A DNA stretch of 64,000 bases from VXYL01 sp965199875 (GCA_965199875.1 OZ241346.1:2914001-2978000); one strand, 5' to 3'; counted from the first letter of the stretch, positions 53,020 through 62,209 are shown. Made by a program: numbers and translations. Notes: generated from the sequence alone by a model not told the origin.

Positions 53020-54300
53020 CTATTCCTCTTCCCGAAGCGCATCGACCGGGCGCATCCGGCGCACGCGCAAAGCCGGAATCAGCGCCGCGATCAGCGTGCC
53101 GGCCAGCATCACCGCAGGGGCCATCACGAACATGTCGGCCTTGACGACCGGATACAGGCGCTCCGGCAGCATCATCTGCGCCGCCATCTCTTCCATGCCC
53201 TCCATGTTCGCCGCCGGGATGCCGATTTCGGCAAGGGGCAGCACGGCGGCCAGGCACAGCGCCAGGCCGAGCGCCACCCCCAGCGCCCAGACGCACACGG
53301 CTTCGACGATCAGCATGGCGACGATGGCGTTCGGCTTCATGCCGATGGCCAGCAGCATGCCGAACTCCCGGGTGCGTTCGAAGACGGTCATGATGAAGGC
53401 GTTCACCACGGACATCGTCACCACGATCATCAGCAGCCAATAGACCATCTGCGCCGAGATGCGATCCAGCTGGACGCTCTGTTCCAGCTCGGGCAGCAGC
53501 GTCCGCCAGTTCAGCAGCCGCGCGCCGGGCGGCAACAGCTCGGCGACGGCCTGCTCCAACTCGCCGAGGCGGTTCACGTCGACGCCGTTCAAGACGACGC
53601 GATGCACCGAATCGCCCATCTCGAAGGCGTTCTGCATGGCCGCCAGCGGCACCTGCATGATGCTGCGGTCGAGTTCCGGCTGGCCGGTCTCGAAGGTGCC
53701 GTCGACGCGCAGAATCAGCGCCGCGACGCCGCCTTCCTCCGAAGAACCGAGGGCGGTGATTTCCGCGCCCAGTTCGACGCCCAGATTGGCCGCCAAGGCG
53801 GCGCCGACGAAGGCGCTGTCGCTGCGCGGCAGGTACTCGCCGGCGGTGATGTGCCCAGGCAACGCGAACAGGGCGGACTCCCGCTCCGCATCGACGCCCA
53901 TGACCAGGGCGCCGAAGCTGCGCTCGCCGGAGGAGGCCAGCGCGAATGCCTCGGCCCGGGGCGCGACGCCGGCAATCCCCGGCGCCTGCTCCAGACGGCG
54001 CGCCAGTTCGGTGGCGTTCGGCAGCGAGTGGGTGGTCTTGGGATTGTCGAAGTAGTCGGGATGCTGCACTTGCAGGTGGCCGACCATGAGACTGGTCGCC
54101 GTCTCGATCCAGCCGCCGTAGCTGCCGGCCTGCATGGCGACGAAGAACGACACTAGGAAGATGGCGAAGGCAAGCCCGGCGGCGGACATCCAGGTGCGCA
54201 GCCGATGACGCCACAGATTGCGCCACGCGACGCGCACGAACATGCCGCTCGGCGCGCGGATCGGCCGCGGCGCGGCCACGCCGAGCGTCGTATCGCTCAT
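53020..54300 (-). CDS. FtsX-type ABC permease 1
   Basis: A 426-residue paralogue of permease 2. The first helix follows AWRNLWRHRLRTWMSAAGLAFA, then GHLQVQHPDYFDNP in the periplasmic domain and FERTREFGMLLAIGMKP before the last helices. The ATG is at 54300. A 118-base gap separates it from permease 2, and 43 bases separate it from the LolA-like gene upstream. Confidence 0.92.
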   Translation of the reverse strand: MSDTTLGVAAPRPIRAPSGMFVRVAWRNLWRHRLRTWMSAAGLAFAIFLVSFFVAMQAGSYGGWIETATSLMVGHLQVQHPDYFDNPKTTHSLPNATELARRLEQAPGIAGVAPRAEAFALASSGERSFGALVMGVDAERESALFALPGHITAGEYLPRSDSAFVGAALAANLGVELGAEITALGSSEEGGVAALILRVDGTFETGQPELDRSIMQVPLAAMQNAFEMGDSVHRVVLNGVDVNRLGELEQAVAELLPPGARLLNWRTLLPELEQSVQLDRISAQMVYWLLMIVVTMSVVNAFIMTVFERTREFGMLLAIGMKPNAIVAMLIVEAVCVWALGVALGLALCLAAVLPLAEIGIPAANMEGMEEMAAQMMLPERLYPVVKADMFVMAPAVMLAGTLIAALIPALRVRRMRPVDALREEE

Positions 54301-54343
54301 GCGATGAACTTCGTCGCCAACTGCCGGGCCGGGACGCGGCGCC

Positions 54344-55126
54344 CTAGCGTTCGCCGCGCAGCGCGAAGAAGGTGAACATGCTGTCGGGAACGTCGGCGTC
54401 GAAGTCCGCGTTCAGATAGCGCACTTCGGTCCAGCGTCCCTCCTCCTCCAGGTCGGCCATGCGCATGGCCAGCGGGATGGTGCGGCCGCCGAGTTCGCCC
54501 ACCTGCACGGTGCGCATTTCCTTGAGCGGCTTCATGCCCTGGTCGAAGAACGTCTGCTTGAGCATGACGTAGTCCTCGCGCAGCAGCATCGTTTCCTTGC
54601 CCCAGACCACCGGCGCATCGTCGTGGGGGAGCAGTTCCAAGGTGTAGACGGTGTGGCCGTCCCGCTGCTCGGTGGCGGCGATGGAGAAGTCGTAGTGGCG
54701 CAGGTAGTGGTCGGTGCGCGACAGGTCGTTGTAGGAGAAGTCCGAGCCGGCCCAGCTCAGCGACATCATGTTCGAGGGCAGGCGTATCTCGCGCGGCTGC
54801 TTGGGCGTGAACGTCCACATGCGTTCGCCTTTCTTCAGCGTCGCCACGCCGGCATCCTTGGCCGGCGCGGTGAAGCGGATCAGCGCGTCGTCGCGGCCCC
54901 GGGTCCACGCCTGCAGCTCGAGTTTGCGCTCCCAGTCCGGACGGTGGATGGTCATCGCCATCTCGGTGTAGGAAGAAACCCCGCGGGTGAGGTCCAAGGC
55001 GCCCTCGATCAGCGCCTGGGCCGTCTTCGCGCCGTCTTCGGCAGCGGCTTCGGACTGTCCGAGCGCCGTCGCGGCGCCAAGCAGCCCCAAGCCGAACAGA
55101 ACCGGCCGCATCGTCGTCAAAGCCAT
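54344..55126 (-). CDS. LolA-like periplasmic lipid/lipoprotein carrier
   Basis: A 260-residue exported protein of the outer-membrane-lipoprotein-sorting (LolA-like fold) family. Its signal peptide is MALTTMRPVLFGLGLLGAATALG. The mature protein is beta-rich, with typical stretches RFTAPAKDAGVATLKKGERMW, FSYNDLSR and LKQTFFDQG. ATG 55126 has GAGG five bases upstream; longer frames are unsupported. As the first gene of the minus-strand cluster it would shuttle a hydrophobic cargo between the inner-membrane ABC complex and the outer-membrane barrel. That role is inferred from fold and context. Confidence 0.88.
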   Translation of the reverse strand: MALTTMRPVLFGLGLLGAATALGQSEAAAEDGAKTAQALIEGALDLTRGVSSYTEMAMTIHRPDWERKLELQAWTRGRDDALIRFTAPAKDAGVATLKKGERMWTFTPKQPREIRLPSNMMSLSWAGSDFSYNDLSRTDHYLRHYDFSIAATEQRDGHTVYTLELLPHDDAPVVWGKETMLLREDYVMLKQTFFDQGMKPLKEMRTVQVGELGGRTIPLAMRMADLEEEGRWTEVRYLNADFDADVPDSMFTFFALRGER

Positions 55127-55319
55127 CGTCTCCTCGCCCTTGGCGGTCGCTTCCCCGCAATAAGCGTAACGCAACCGGAGAAGGACGTTTCGGCCGCCCG
55201 CCGGGAGCGGCGCGACAGCTGCTTCGCCCACGTCGGCGGCGGGACGACGTGCCCTGCCGGCAAGGCCAAGGCGGCTCATACCCACAGGTTGGCGGATTTG
55301 GCCAACAGGTTTTCGACGC

Positions 55320-55348
55320 TTGACGCGCCCGCAACGCTTCCCTATAGT
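55320..55348 (+). promoter_or_regulatory. Sigma-70 promoter of the initiator tRNA gene
   Basis: TTGACG (55320-55325), a 17-base spacer and TATAGT (55343-55348), followed by the G+C-rich discriminator CCGCGCC. This is characteristic of stable-RNA promoters under stringent control. The tRNA begins 15 bases after the -10. It may also drive rimP-nusA-infB. Confidence 0.75.
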
Positions 55349-55362
55349 CCGCGCCTACCTGA

Positions 55363-55439
55363 TGCGGGGTGGAGCAGTCTGGTAGCTCATCGGGCTCATA
55401 ACCCGAAGGTCGTGGGTTCAAATCCCGCCCCCGCTACCA
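55363..55439 (+). tRNA. metY: Initiator tRNA-fMet (anticodon CAT)
   Basis: 77 nucleotides folding as an initiator tRNA. The anticodon CAT is at 55397-55399, and the anticodon stem has the three consecutive G-C pairs (GGG/CCC) needed for P-site entry. The TTCAAAT T-loop is present and CCA is encoded. Positions 1 and 72 are U and U, unpaired, fulfilling the initiator requirement for a mismatch but differing from the C-A of E. coli. It precedes rimP-nusA-infB, as metY does in E. coli. Confidence 0.97.
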
Positions 55440-55530
55440 ACCAGGGCAGGCCGCCCACCGGCGAGCTGGGCTTGGATGAAGCGCACGCCGCGTCAGCAAG
55501 GTGGCGTGCCGTCTATTGGTTTTGTTCGGA

Positions 55531-55553
55531 TGGGCGGAAAGCGCCCATTTTTT
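55531..55553 (+). terminator. Intrinsic terminator between metY and rimP
   Basis: Stem TGGGCG/CGCCCA (55531-55536 with 55542-55547), loop GAAAG, followed by a run of T (55548-55553). It would end most metY transcripts and let a fraction continue into rimP-nusA-infB; NusA-dependent control is plausible. Confidence 0.75.
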
Positions 55554-55591
55554 GTTTGCGCCGGCGGTTTTTCCGGGATGACGCGACCAGC

Positions 55592-56083
55592 ATGACGCGA
55601 AAGGAAGAAGAGATCGAAGCACTGCTCGCACCCACCGTGCGGGGTCTCGGCTGCGAGGTCTGGGGGGTCGAGTTTCGCCCCTGGGGGCGCGGCCGAGCAA
55701 CGTTGCGGCTGTACATCGATTCCCCGGCCGGGGTCAGCGTCGGCGACTGCGAGCGCGTCAGCCGGCAGGTGAGCGCGCTGCTCGATGTCGAAGATCCCAT
55801 CGCCGGCGCCTACCGGCTGGAAGTGTCCTCGCCGGGCCTCGATCGGCTGCTCTTCCGGCGCGAGCAGTTCGTCGCCAGCATCGGCGAGAGCTTGAGCGTG
55901 CGGCTTGCCGTTCCCTTCGATGGCCAGCGTCGCTTCGAGGGGCGGCTGGTGGGCCTCGAGGGCGAAGACGTCGTGCTGCGCCAGGGCGACGACGAGTACC
56001 TGCTGCCCCTCGGGCAGATCGAACGCGCCCGCATCCGTCCGAACTTCAACGAGGCGCACTCCGCGCAAGCGGCGACGGCGTAG
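55592..56083 (+). CDS. rimP: Ribosome maturation factor RimP
   Basis: A 163-residue protein needed for 30S assembly. The family pattern is complete: GCEVWGVEFRPWGRG...LRLYIDSPAGVSVGDCERVSRQ, then YRLEVSSPGLDRLL, and a C-terminal Sm-like domain (GRLVGLEGEDVVL). The start is the ATG at 55592. It is the first protein gene of the rimP-nusA-infB-rbfA-truB-rpsO-pnp run. Confidence 0.96.
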   Translation: MTRKEEEIEALLAPTVRGLGCEVWGVEFRPWGRGRATLRLYIDSPAGVSVGDCERVSRQVSALLDVEDPIAGAYRLEVSSPGLDRLLFRREQFVASIGESLSVRLAVPFDGQRRFEGRLVGLEGEDVVLRQGDDEYLLPLGQIERARIRPNFNEAHSAQAATA

Positions 56084-56101
56084 TAGACGGCGGCTCGGGA
56101 C

Positions 56102-57697
56102 ATGGCGGAAATGAACAAGGACGTGCTGACGGTGGTGGAGTCCGTCTCCAACGAGAAAGGCGTGCCGAAGGAGGTGATCTTCCTGGCGATCGAGCAGGCC
56201 CTCGCCATGGCCACCAAGAAGAAGCACCACCAGATCGTCGAAGACGAACATGGCCGCCGGGAGGAGGACGCCGAGTTCGTCGTCAGCATCGATCGGCAAA
56301 CCGGCAACTACGAAACCTTCCGCCGCTGGCAGGTGCTGGACCCCGAGCGCGAACTCGAAGAAGGCGAAGAACTCAACCCGGACGCCGAGCTGACCCCCGA
56401 GCAGGCGCAGGCCAAGGACCCGGCCCTGACCCTTGGCGACTACCACCAGATACCCGTCGAGTCGGTGGAGTTCGGGCGCATCGCCGCGCAGACCGCCAAG
56501 CAGGTCATCGTGCAGCGAGTGCGCGAAGCGGAACGGGCGCAGGTCATCGCCTTGTACGAGTCCCGAGTCGGCCAGCTGGTCAGCGGCACGGTGAAGAAGA
56601 CCTCCCGGGACAGCGTCATCGTGGATCTCGGCAACAACGCCGAAGCCATCCTCTCCCGAGGCAATCTGATTCCCCGAGACAGCTTCCGCATGGGCGATCG
56701 CGTGCGCGCCCTGCTGCAGGAGATCCGCCCCGAAGCGCGCGGGCCGCAACTCATCCTCACCCGCACGACGCCGCAGGTGCTGATCGAACTGTTCAAGATC
56801 GAAGTGCCCGAAATCGCCGAGGAAGTCATCGAAATCCGCGCCGCGGCGAGGGATCCCGGCTCGCGCGCCAAGATCGCCGTGAAAACCAACGACGGCCGCA
56901 TCGACGCCGTGGGCGCCTGCGTCGGCATGCGCGGCTCGCGGGTGCAGGCGGTCTCCGGCGAGCTCGCCGGGGAGAAGATCGACGTCGTGCTCTGGGACGA
57001 CGACCCGGCGCAGCTGGTCATCAGCGCAATGTCCCCGGCGGACGTCAAGTCCATCCTCAAGGACGAAGAAAACCACACCATGGACATCGCCGTGGAGGCC
57101 GATACCCTCGCCCAGGCCATCGGCCGCAGCGGCCAGAACGTGCGTCTTGCCAGCGAGTTGACCGGCTGGAATCTGAAGGTGATGGACGAAGCCGAGGCGG
57201 CGCGCAAGCAGGAAGAAGAGCTGCTCGGCTATGCGGACGAGTTCAAAGAGGCGCTGTCCGTGGACGAAGACGTCGCCACCGTGCTGGTCGAGGAGGGCTT
57301 CACCAGCATCGAGGAAGTCGCCTACGTCGCGGTGGACGAACTCACCGCCATCGAAGGCTTCGACCGGGAGATCGTCGACGAGCTGCGCAATCGCGCCAGG
57401 GATGCCATGCTGCGCCGCGAGCTGTCCGCTGGCAGCGATGGAACGCCCGCGCAGGATCTGCTCGAGATGGACGGCATGGAGGCGCCGCTTGCCTTCGAGC
57501 TGGCCGCGAAAGGCGTCGCCACCATGGCAGACCTCGCCGATCTTTCCGTCGCCGACGTGCTCGACATCAAGCCCGACATCGGCGAAGGGCGCGCCGCCGA
57601 GCTCATCATGACGGCGCGCGCGCCGTGGTTCGCCGAAGAAACCGACGCCGGGGAAGCCGCCGACACCGAAGCAGCGCAAGGCGACGGCCATGGTTGA
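56102..57697 (+). CDS. nusA: Transcription termination/antitermination factor NusA
   Basis: A 531-residue RNA-polymerase-binding factor. It has the N-terminal domain (residues 1-125), S1 domain (from about 140, GTVKKTSRDSVIVDLGNNAEAIL), KH1 and KH2 (GACVGMRGSRVQAVSGEL; AIGRSGQNVRLASELTGW) and two C-terminal acidic repeats with the WF-type ending. The ATG is at 56102, and the end overlaps infB by eight bases. Confidence 0.97.
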   Translation: MAEMNKDVLTVVESVSNEKGVPKEVIFLAIEQALAMATKKKHHQIVEDEHGRREEDAEFVVSIDRQTGNYETFRRWQVLDPERELEEGEELNPDAELTPEQAQAKDPALTLGDYHQIPVESVEFGRIAAQTAKQVIVQRVREAERAQVIALYESRVGQLVSGTVKKTSRDSVIVDLGNNAEAILSRGNLIPRDSFRMGDRVRALLQEIRPEARGPQLILTRTTPQVLIELFKIEVPEIAEEVIEIRAAARDPGSRAKIAVKTNDGRIDAVGACVGMRGSRVQAVSGELAGEKIDVVLWDDDPAQLVISAMSPADVKSILKDEENHTMDIAVEADTLAQAIGRSGQNVRLASELTGWNLKVMDEAEAARKQEEELLGYADEFKEALSVDEDVATVLVEEGFTSIEEVAYVAVDELTAIEGFDREIVDELRNRARDAMLRRELSAGSDGTPAQDLLEMDGMEAPLAFELAAKGVATMADLADLSVADVLDIKPDIGEGRAAELIMTARAPWFAEETDAGEAADTEAAQGDGHG

Positions 57698-60404
57698 CGT
57701 CACCGTAGGCGAGCTTGCGAAGACGCTGAAGCTGCCGCCGGACCACCTGCGCGCGCTCATCCGGCAAGCCGGCCTGCCCCACGAGGGCGACGACGAAGTG
57801 CTCTCGGACCAGCAGAAGGCGCGTCTTCTGGTGTTCGTGCAGAACCGACAGAGCCTGCGCAGCGGCGAACCGCACAAGAAGATCGCGCTTCGCCAACGCA
57901 ACGTCAGCACGCTGCGCTCCGGCAAGGGCGGGCGCGGCAATGCGGTCACCGTCGTCACCAAGGGCAAGAAAGTGCTAGGGCTGCGCGCGTCGCCAGCTCG
58001 GCCGGCGGCGTCGGAAGCCGCCGTGGTCACGCCCCCGGCCGCGCCGGCCGATGCCGCGGCGACGGCGGATGCGGCCAGCCCGCAAGCCGAAGAAGCGGCG
58101 CGCGCCGAAGTCGAAGTCAAGGTCGCGGAGGACGAACGCCAAAGCGTCGGCGCGGCCAGGAAGCCAGCCGACGAGGTGCGCGAGGAAGCGCCGAAGCTTC
58201 TGGTCGAGGAGCAGACTCCAACGCCGACGGCGCCGCCTGCCGTGGCCGCAGCAGCACCGGAAACAGGCGAGGTTGCGCCAAAGCCGGCGCGCGCGGAGCG
58301 CACCGAGCCTACGCCGCGCAAGGCGGCTCGGGCAGACGCGCCGGAGAGGAACAAAGGCGGCCAGCCAGCGGCGCAGAAGCAGGGAGTCGATGTCGCCGCG
58401 GTCGCCGAAGCCGCGGCGGCAGCGCAAGCCGCGGCGCGGGCGGCGGAGAGCGGCAATCGCCGAGCTCCCGGGCGCGCCGGCGCCCGACATCGGGAGCACG
58501 CCCCGGAGCGCGGCTTCGGCGGCAAGACGCGGCGACGAGAACTTTCGCTCAAGCAGTCGTCGAAGCGCGGCAAGCGCCGCCCCTTGTCGGTCGAGAAGCA
58601 GGGCGGCGAGTTCGAAAGGCCCCAGGAAGTCATCGTTCGCGAAGTCGAGATCGGCCAGGTGGCGACGGTTGGCGAACTCGCGCAGCGGATGAGCGTCAAG
58701 GCCGGCGAAGTCATCAAGTCGCTGATGGGCATGGGCGTGATGGCGACCATCAACCAGGCGCTCGACCAGGACACCGCGATCCTGCTGGTCGAGGAGCTTG
58801 GCCACAAAGTGAAGCTGATCGCCGAGGACGAAGTCGAGCAGGTGCTCGAACAGTCCCTGCAGGTCGAAGGCGAACAGCAGCCGCGGCCGCCGGTGGTCAC
58901 CGTGATGGGTCATGTCGACCACGGCAAGACATCGCTCCTGGACTACATCCGCAGCACCCGCGTCGTGGCTGGCGAAGCCGGCGGCATCACTCAGCACATC
59001 GGCGCCTACCACGTCGAAACCGAACACGGCAGCATCACCTTCATCGACACCCCCGGCCATGCGGCCTTTACCGCCATGCGCGCCCGGGGCGCCCGCTCCA
59101 CCGACCTGGTGATCCTCGTCGTCGCCGCCGACGACGGCGTGATGCCGCAAACCGAAGAAGCCGTGAACCACGCCCGGGCGGCGAAAGTGCCGCTGGTGGT
59201 GGCGGTGAACAAGATCGATCTCGAAGGCGCGGACCCGGAACGCGTACGCAACGAACTGGGCGCGCTCGACGTCATTCCCGAGAACTGGGGCGGCGACACC
59301 CAGTTCATCGACGTTTCCGCGGAAACCGGCGAAGGCATCGACGCGCTGCTGGAAGCCGTGACCCTGCAAGCCGAACTGCTGGAGCTCGCCGCGGTGCCGG
59401 CGGCACCCGGCCAGGGCGTCGTCATCGAGTCGCGCCTCGACCGTGGGCGCGGTCCGGTGACCACGCTGCTGGTGCAGAACGGCACCCTCGAGCAAGGCGA
59501 CGTGGTCATCGCCGGCCAATGCTACGGGCGCGTGCGGGCCATGGCCAACGAGCGCGGCGACCCCGTGGGGGCGGCGCCGCCGTCGATTCCCGTGGAAGTG
59601 CTCGGGCTCAACGGCACGCCGAACGCCGGCGACGAGTTCTCCGCCGTGGGCAGCGAGCGCCAGGCGCGGGAAGTGGCCGAGTTCCGCGCCGAACGCAGCC
59701 AGGCGCAACGCCATGCCAGCCTGCCGAAGGCGGCCACTCTGGAGACCATGTTCGCCCACCTGGGGCAGGGCGAGAAGCGCGTGCTGAAGCTGATCGTCAA
59801 GGCCGACGTGCGCGGCTCGCTGGAAGCCATCGTGCAGGCGTGCTCGGACATCGGCAACGACGAGGTGTCCGTCCACGTGCTGAGCGCCGGCGTTGGCGGC
59901 ATCACCGAGTCCGACGCCAGCATGGCGCTCACCTACGGCGCCGTGGTGTTCGGCTTCAACACCCGCGCCGACAGCGCCGCCAAGGCGATCATCGAACGCG
60001 AAGGCATCGACCTGCGCTACTACAGCGTCATCTACGAGTTGCTCGACGACATCAAGGCGGTGCTGGAGGGCATGCTGGCGCCGGAAGTGCGCGAAGAGTT
60101 CATCGGCATGGCCGAGGTGCGCGACGTCTTCCGTTCGCCGCGCTTCGGCTCGGTGGCCGGCTGCATGGTCGTCGACGGCCTGGTGGCCAGGAACAAGAAA
60201 ATCCGCGTGCTGCGCGACAACGTGGTGATCTTCGAGGGGGAACTGGAATCTCTGCGCCGCTTCAAGGAGGACGTCCTTGAAGTTCGCAACGGCCTGGAGT
60301 GCGGCATCGGCGTGCGCAACTACAACGACGTGCGCGCTGGCGACAAGATCGAGGTGTTCGAATCCCGCGAAGTCGCCCGCAGTCTGGCGGCGCAGCCGGG
60401 CTGA
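57690..60404 (+). CDS. infB: Translation initiation factor IF-2
   Basis: A 904-residue GTPase that places fMet-tRNA on the 30S subunit. A short IF2_N domain opens the protein. A long Ala/Glu/Arg-rich, probably disordered region follows (about residues 95-300), then a second IF2_N motif (TVGELAQRMSVKAGEVIKSLM). The G domain has GHVDHGKTS (about residues 406-414), DTPGHAAF and NKIDL, and domains II-IV follow. The ATG overlaps the end of nusA. Its neighbour metY encodes its ligand tRNA. Confidence 0.98.
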   Translation: MVDVTVGELAKTLKLPPDHLRALIRQAGLPHEGDDEVLSDQQKARLLVFVQNRQSLRSGEPHKKIALRQRNVSTLRSGKGGRGNAVTVVTKGKKVLGLRASPARPAASEAAVVTPPAAPADAAATADAASPQAEEAARAEVEVKVAEDERQSVGAARKPADEVREEAPKLLVEEQTPTPTAPPAVAAAAPETGEVAPKPARAERTEPTPRKAARADAPERNKGGQPAAQKQGVDVAAVAEAAAAAQAAARAAESGNRRAPGRAGARHREHAPERGFGGKTRRRELSLKQSSKRGKRRPLSVEKQGGEFERPQEVIVREVEIGQVATVGELAQRMSVKAGEVIKSLMGMGVMATINQALDQDTAILLVEELGHKVKLIAEDEVEQVLEQSLQVEGEQQPRPPVVTVMGHVDHGKTSLLDYIRSTRVVAGEAGGITQHIGAYHVETEHGSITFIDTPGHAAFTAMRARGARSTDLVILVVAADDGVMPQTEEAVNHARAAKVPLVVAVNKIDLEGADPERVRNELGALDVIPENWGGDTQFIDVSAETGEGIDALLEAVTLQAELLELAAVPAAPGQGVVIESRLDRGRGPVTTLLVQNGTLEQGDVVIAGQCYGRVRAMANERGDPVGAAPPSIPVEVLGLNGTPNAGDEFSAVGSERQAREVAEFRAERSQAQRHASLPKAATLETMFAHLGQGEKRVLKLIVKADVRGSLEAIVQACSDIGNDEVSVHVLSAGVGGITESDASMALTYGAVVFGFNTRADSAAKAIIEREGIDLRYYSVIYELLDDIKAVLEGMLAPEVREEFIGMAEVRDVFRSPRFGSVAGCMVVDGLVARNKKIRVLRDNVVIFEGELESLRRFKEDVLEVRNGLECGIGVRNYNDVRAGDKIEVFESREVARSLAAQPG

Positions 60405-60434
60405 GCCGCCCGGCAGTCGGCCAAGGCGAGCCCA

Positions 60435-60821
60435 ATGACCCCCGATCGCGCCCATCGCGTGGCCGAGTTCATCCGCGCCCAGCTGGCCGAAATCGTGCGC
60501 AGCGAAATGCGGGATCCCCGCGTCACCTTGCTCTCCGTCACCGACGCCCGCTTGAGTCGCGACCTTGCGGTGGCGGACATCTACGTCGCTTCCCTCGCCA
60601 CCCAGGACGAGGCGTCCCGGGACGCCCTGGTGGCGGTGCTGAACCGCGCCGCCGGGTTCCTGCGCACCGCCGTTGCGCGCCGGCTCGACTTGCGCGCCAC
60701 GCCGCGGCTGCGTTTCCACTACGACGATCTGCCGGAACGGGGATCGAAGCTCGACGCGCTGATTCAGCAGGCGGTGCTAAGCGACGAACAGCGCGCCGAC
60801 GCCTGCGGTGCAGGTGGCTAG
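60435..60821 (+). CDS. rbfA: 30S ribosome-binding factor RbfA
   Basis: A 128-residue KH-like cold-shock and 30S maturation factor. RAHRVAEFIRAQLAEIVRSEMRDPRV at the N-terminus and LRFHYDDLPERGSKLDALI at the C-terminus match the family. The ATG is 30 bases after infB, and the next gene starts three bases after its stop. Confidence 0.96.
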   Translation: MTPDRAHRVAEFIRAQLAEIVRSEMRDPRVTLLSVTDARLSRDLAVADIYVASLATQDEASRDALVAVLNRAAGFLRTAVARRLDLRATPRLRFHYDDLPERGSKLDALIQQAVLSDEQRADACGAGG

Positions 60822-60824
60822 GGC

Positions 60825-61793
60825 ATGGCGCGTCGACGGCGAGGCCGGGACGTCAACGGCGTGGTGGTGCTGGACAAGCCCGCCGGCTGCAGCTCCAACG
60901 ACGCCGTGCAGCAGGCCAAGAGACTGTTCCAAGCGGCGAAAGTCGGACACACCGGCAGCCTCGACCCGCTGGCCACCGGCGTGCTGCCGCTGTGCTTCGG
61001 CGAAGCCACCAAGTTCTCGCAGTTTCTGCTCGATTCCGACAAGCGCTACTTGACGAAGGTGCGCCTCGGCGTCGCCACCGACAGCGGCGACGCCGATGGC
61101 GAGGTCATTGCGGAACGCCCCGTCGAAGGCATTGCGGAGCACTGCATCGACGACGCCTTGAACGCCTTTCGCGGTGCCATCGAGCAGGTGCCGTCCATGT
61201 TCTCGGCGGTCAAGCACAAGGGCCAGCCGCTGTACAAGCTGGCTCGCCAAGGCATCGTCGTCGAGCGCGAAGCGAGGCCGGTGACCATCTACCGAAACGA
61301 CCTCGTCGACTTCGACGGAGAGCGTCTGACGCTGGACATCCATTGCAGCAAGGGCACCTACGTGCGCACCATCGCCCACGACCTCGGCGAAGCCCTGGGC
61401 TGCGGCGCCCACGTCTACGAACTGCGGCGTTTGGCGGCTGGCCCCTACGACGAAGCCGACGCGGTCGAACTGGAGCATCTGCAACGGCTTCGCCAGGACG
61501 GCGACGTGGACTCGGCCCTGCTGCCCATCGCCAGCGCCGTGCAGCAGTGGCCGTCGCTGGCGTTGGCGGGGGCGCTGGCGTTCTACATCAAGCAGGGCCA
61601 GCCGGTGCTGGTTCCCCACGCGCCCGCCTCGGGTTGGGTGCGTCTCTACGAAGCGTCGACGCCAGCAGCACAGGCAGCGGCGTGCTGCGACGAGGACTTC
61701 ATCGGCGTCGGCGAGATTCTCGACGACGGCCGCGTCGCGCCGCGGCGCTTGATCAAGGCTGGCCGAGCCGCCGCTGGCGTCGGCAGGCCGTAG
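60825..61793 (+). CDS. truB: tRNA pseudouridine-55 synthase TruB
   Basis: A 322-residue enzyme that converts U55 of tRNA to pseudouridine. The catalytic Asp lies in GSLDPLATGVLPLC (near residue 45). GVVVLDKPAGCSSND opens the fold, and KGTYVRTIAHDLGEALGCGAH marks the second half. The C-terminal PUA-like part is present, so length is normal. The ATG is at 60825. Confidence 0.96.
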   Translation: MARRRRGRDVNGVVVLDKPAGCSSNDAVQQAKRLFQAAKVGHTGSLDPLATGVLPLCFGEATKFSQFLLDSDKRYLTKVRLGVATDSGDADGEVIAERPVEGIAEHCIDDALNAFRGAIEQVPSMFSAVKHKGQPLYKLARQGIVVEREARPVTIYRNDLVDFDGERLTLDIHCSKGTYVRTIAHDLGEALGCGAHVYELRRLAAGPYDEADAVELEHLQRLRQDGDVDSALLPIASAVQQWPSLALAGALAFYIKQGQPVLVPHAPASGWVRLYEASTPAAQAAACCDEDFIGVGEILDDGRVAPRRLIKAGRAAAGVGRP

Positions 61794-61871
61794 CGGGAGG
61801 CACTGTACCTATGCGCGGTGCTTCCTATTTTCCCATGAAGGCATGAGGCAAGCCCCTCGAGGAGAGAAGAC

Positions 61872-62141
61872 ATGGCGCTAACCGCCGAAACCAAGAAGAA
61901 GGTGGTCGAAGACTACCGCACGGACGCCAACGACACCGGTTCGCCGGAAGTGCAGGTGGCCCTGCTGACCTACAACATCAACTCGCTGCAAGAACACTTT
62001 CGCGCCCACGGCAAGGACCACCACTCCCGCCGCGGCCTGATTCGCATGATCAACCGGCGGCGCAAGCTCTTGGACTATCTGCGCGGCAAGGATCGAGACC
62101 GCTACGCAGCGCTGATCGCCCGCTTGGGGCTGCGCCGCTGA
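61872..62141 (+). CDS. rpsO: 30S ribosomal protein S15
   Basis: An 89-residue primary 16S rRNA binding protein. It contains TGSPEVQVALLTYNIN, HHSRRGL and RRRKLLDYL, and ends YAALIARLGLRR. GAGGAG lies upstream of the ATG. The 78 bases after truB may hold an rpsO promoter. It is followed by hairpins and pnp, the classic rpsO-pnp pair. Confidence 0.98.
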   Translation: MALTAETKKKVVEDYRTDANDTGSPEVQVALLTYNINSLQEHFRAHGKDHHSRRGLIRMINRRRKLLDYLRGKDRDRYAALIARLGLRR

Positions 62142-62143
62142 CG

Positions 62144-62184
62144 CCGACGGAAACGTCGTCGGAGCAGCCGACGAACGTCGTCGG
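62144..62184 (+). promoter_or_regulatory. Paired hairpins in the rpsO-pnp leader
   Basis: Two stems share the CGACG/CGTCG theme. One has a GAAA tetraloop (62145-62149 with 62154-62158). The other is a perfect 7-bp stem with a 3-nt loop (62168-62174 with 62178-62184). No U-tract follows. In E. coli the pnp leader hairpin is cut by RNase III for autoregulation, and these could serve the same purpose. Confidence 0.4.
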
Positions 62185-62209
62185 AACCGAACAACCGAAG
62201 GAGAATGCA

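Noticed and set aside
57975..60719. 914-residue minus-strand open frame opposite infB
   Set aside because: It is antisense to a clear IF-2 gene with all GTPase motifs; no independent protein features.
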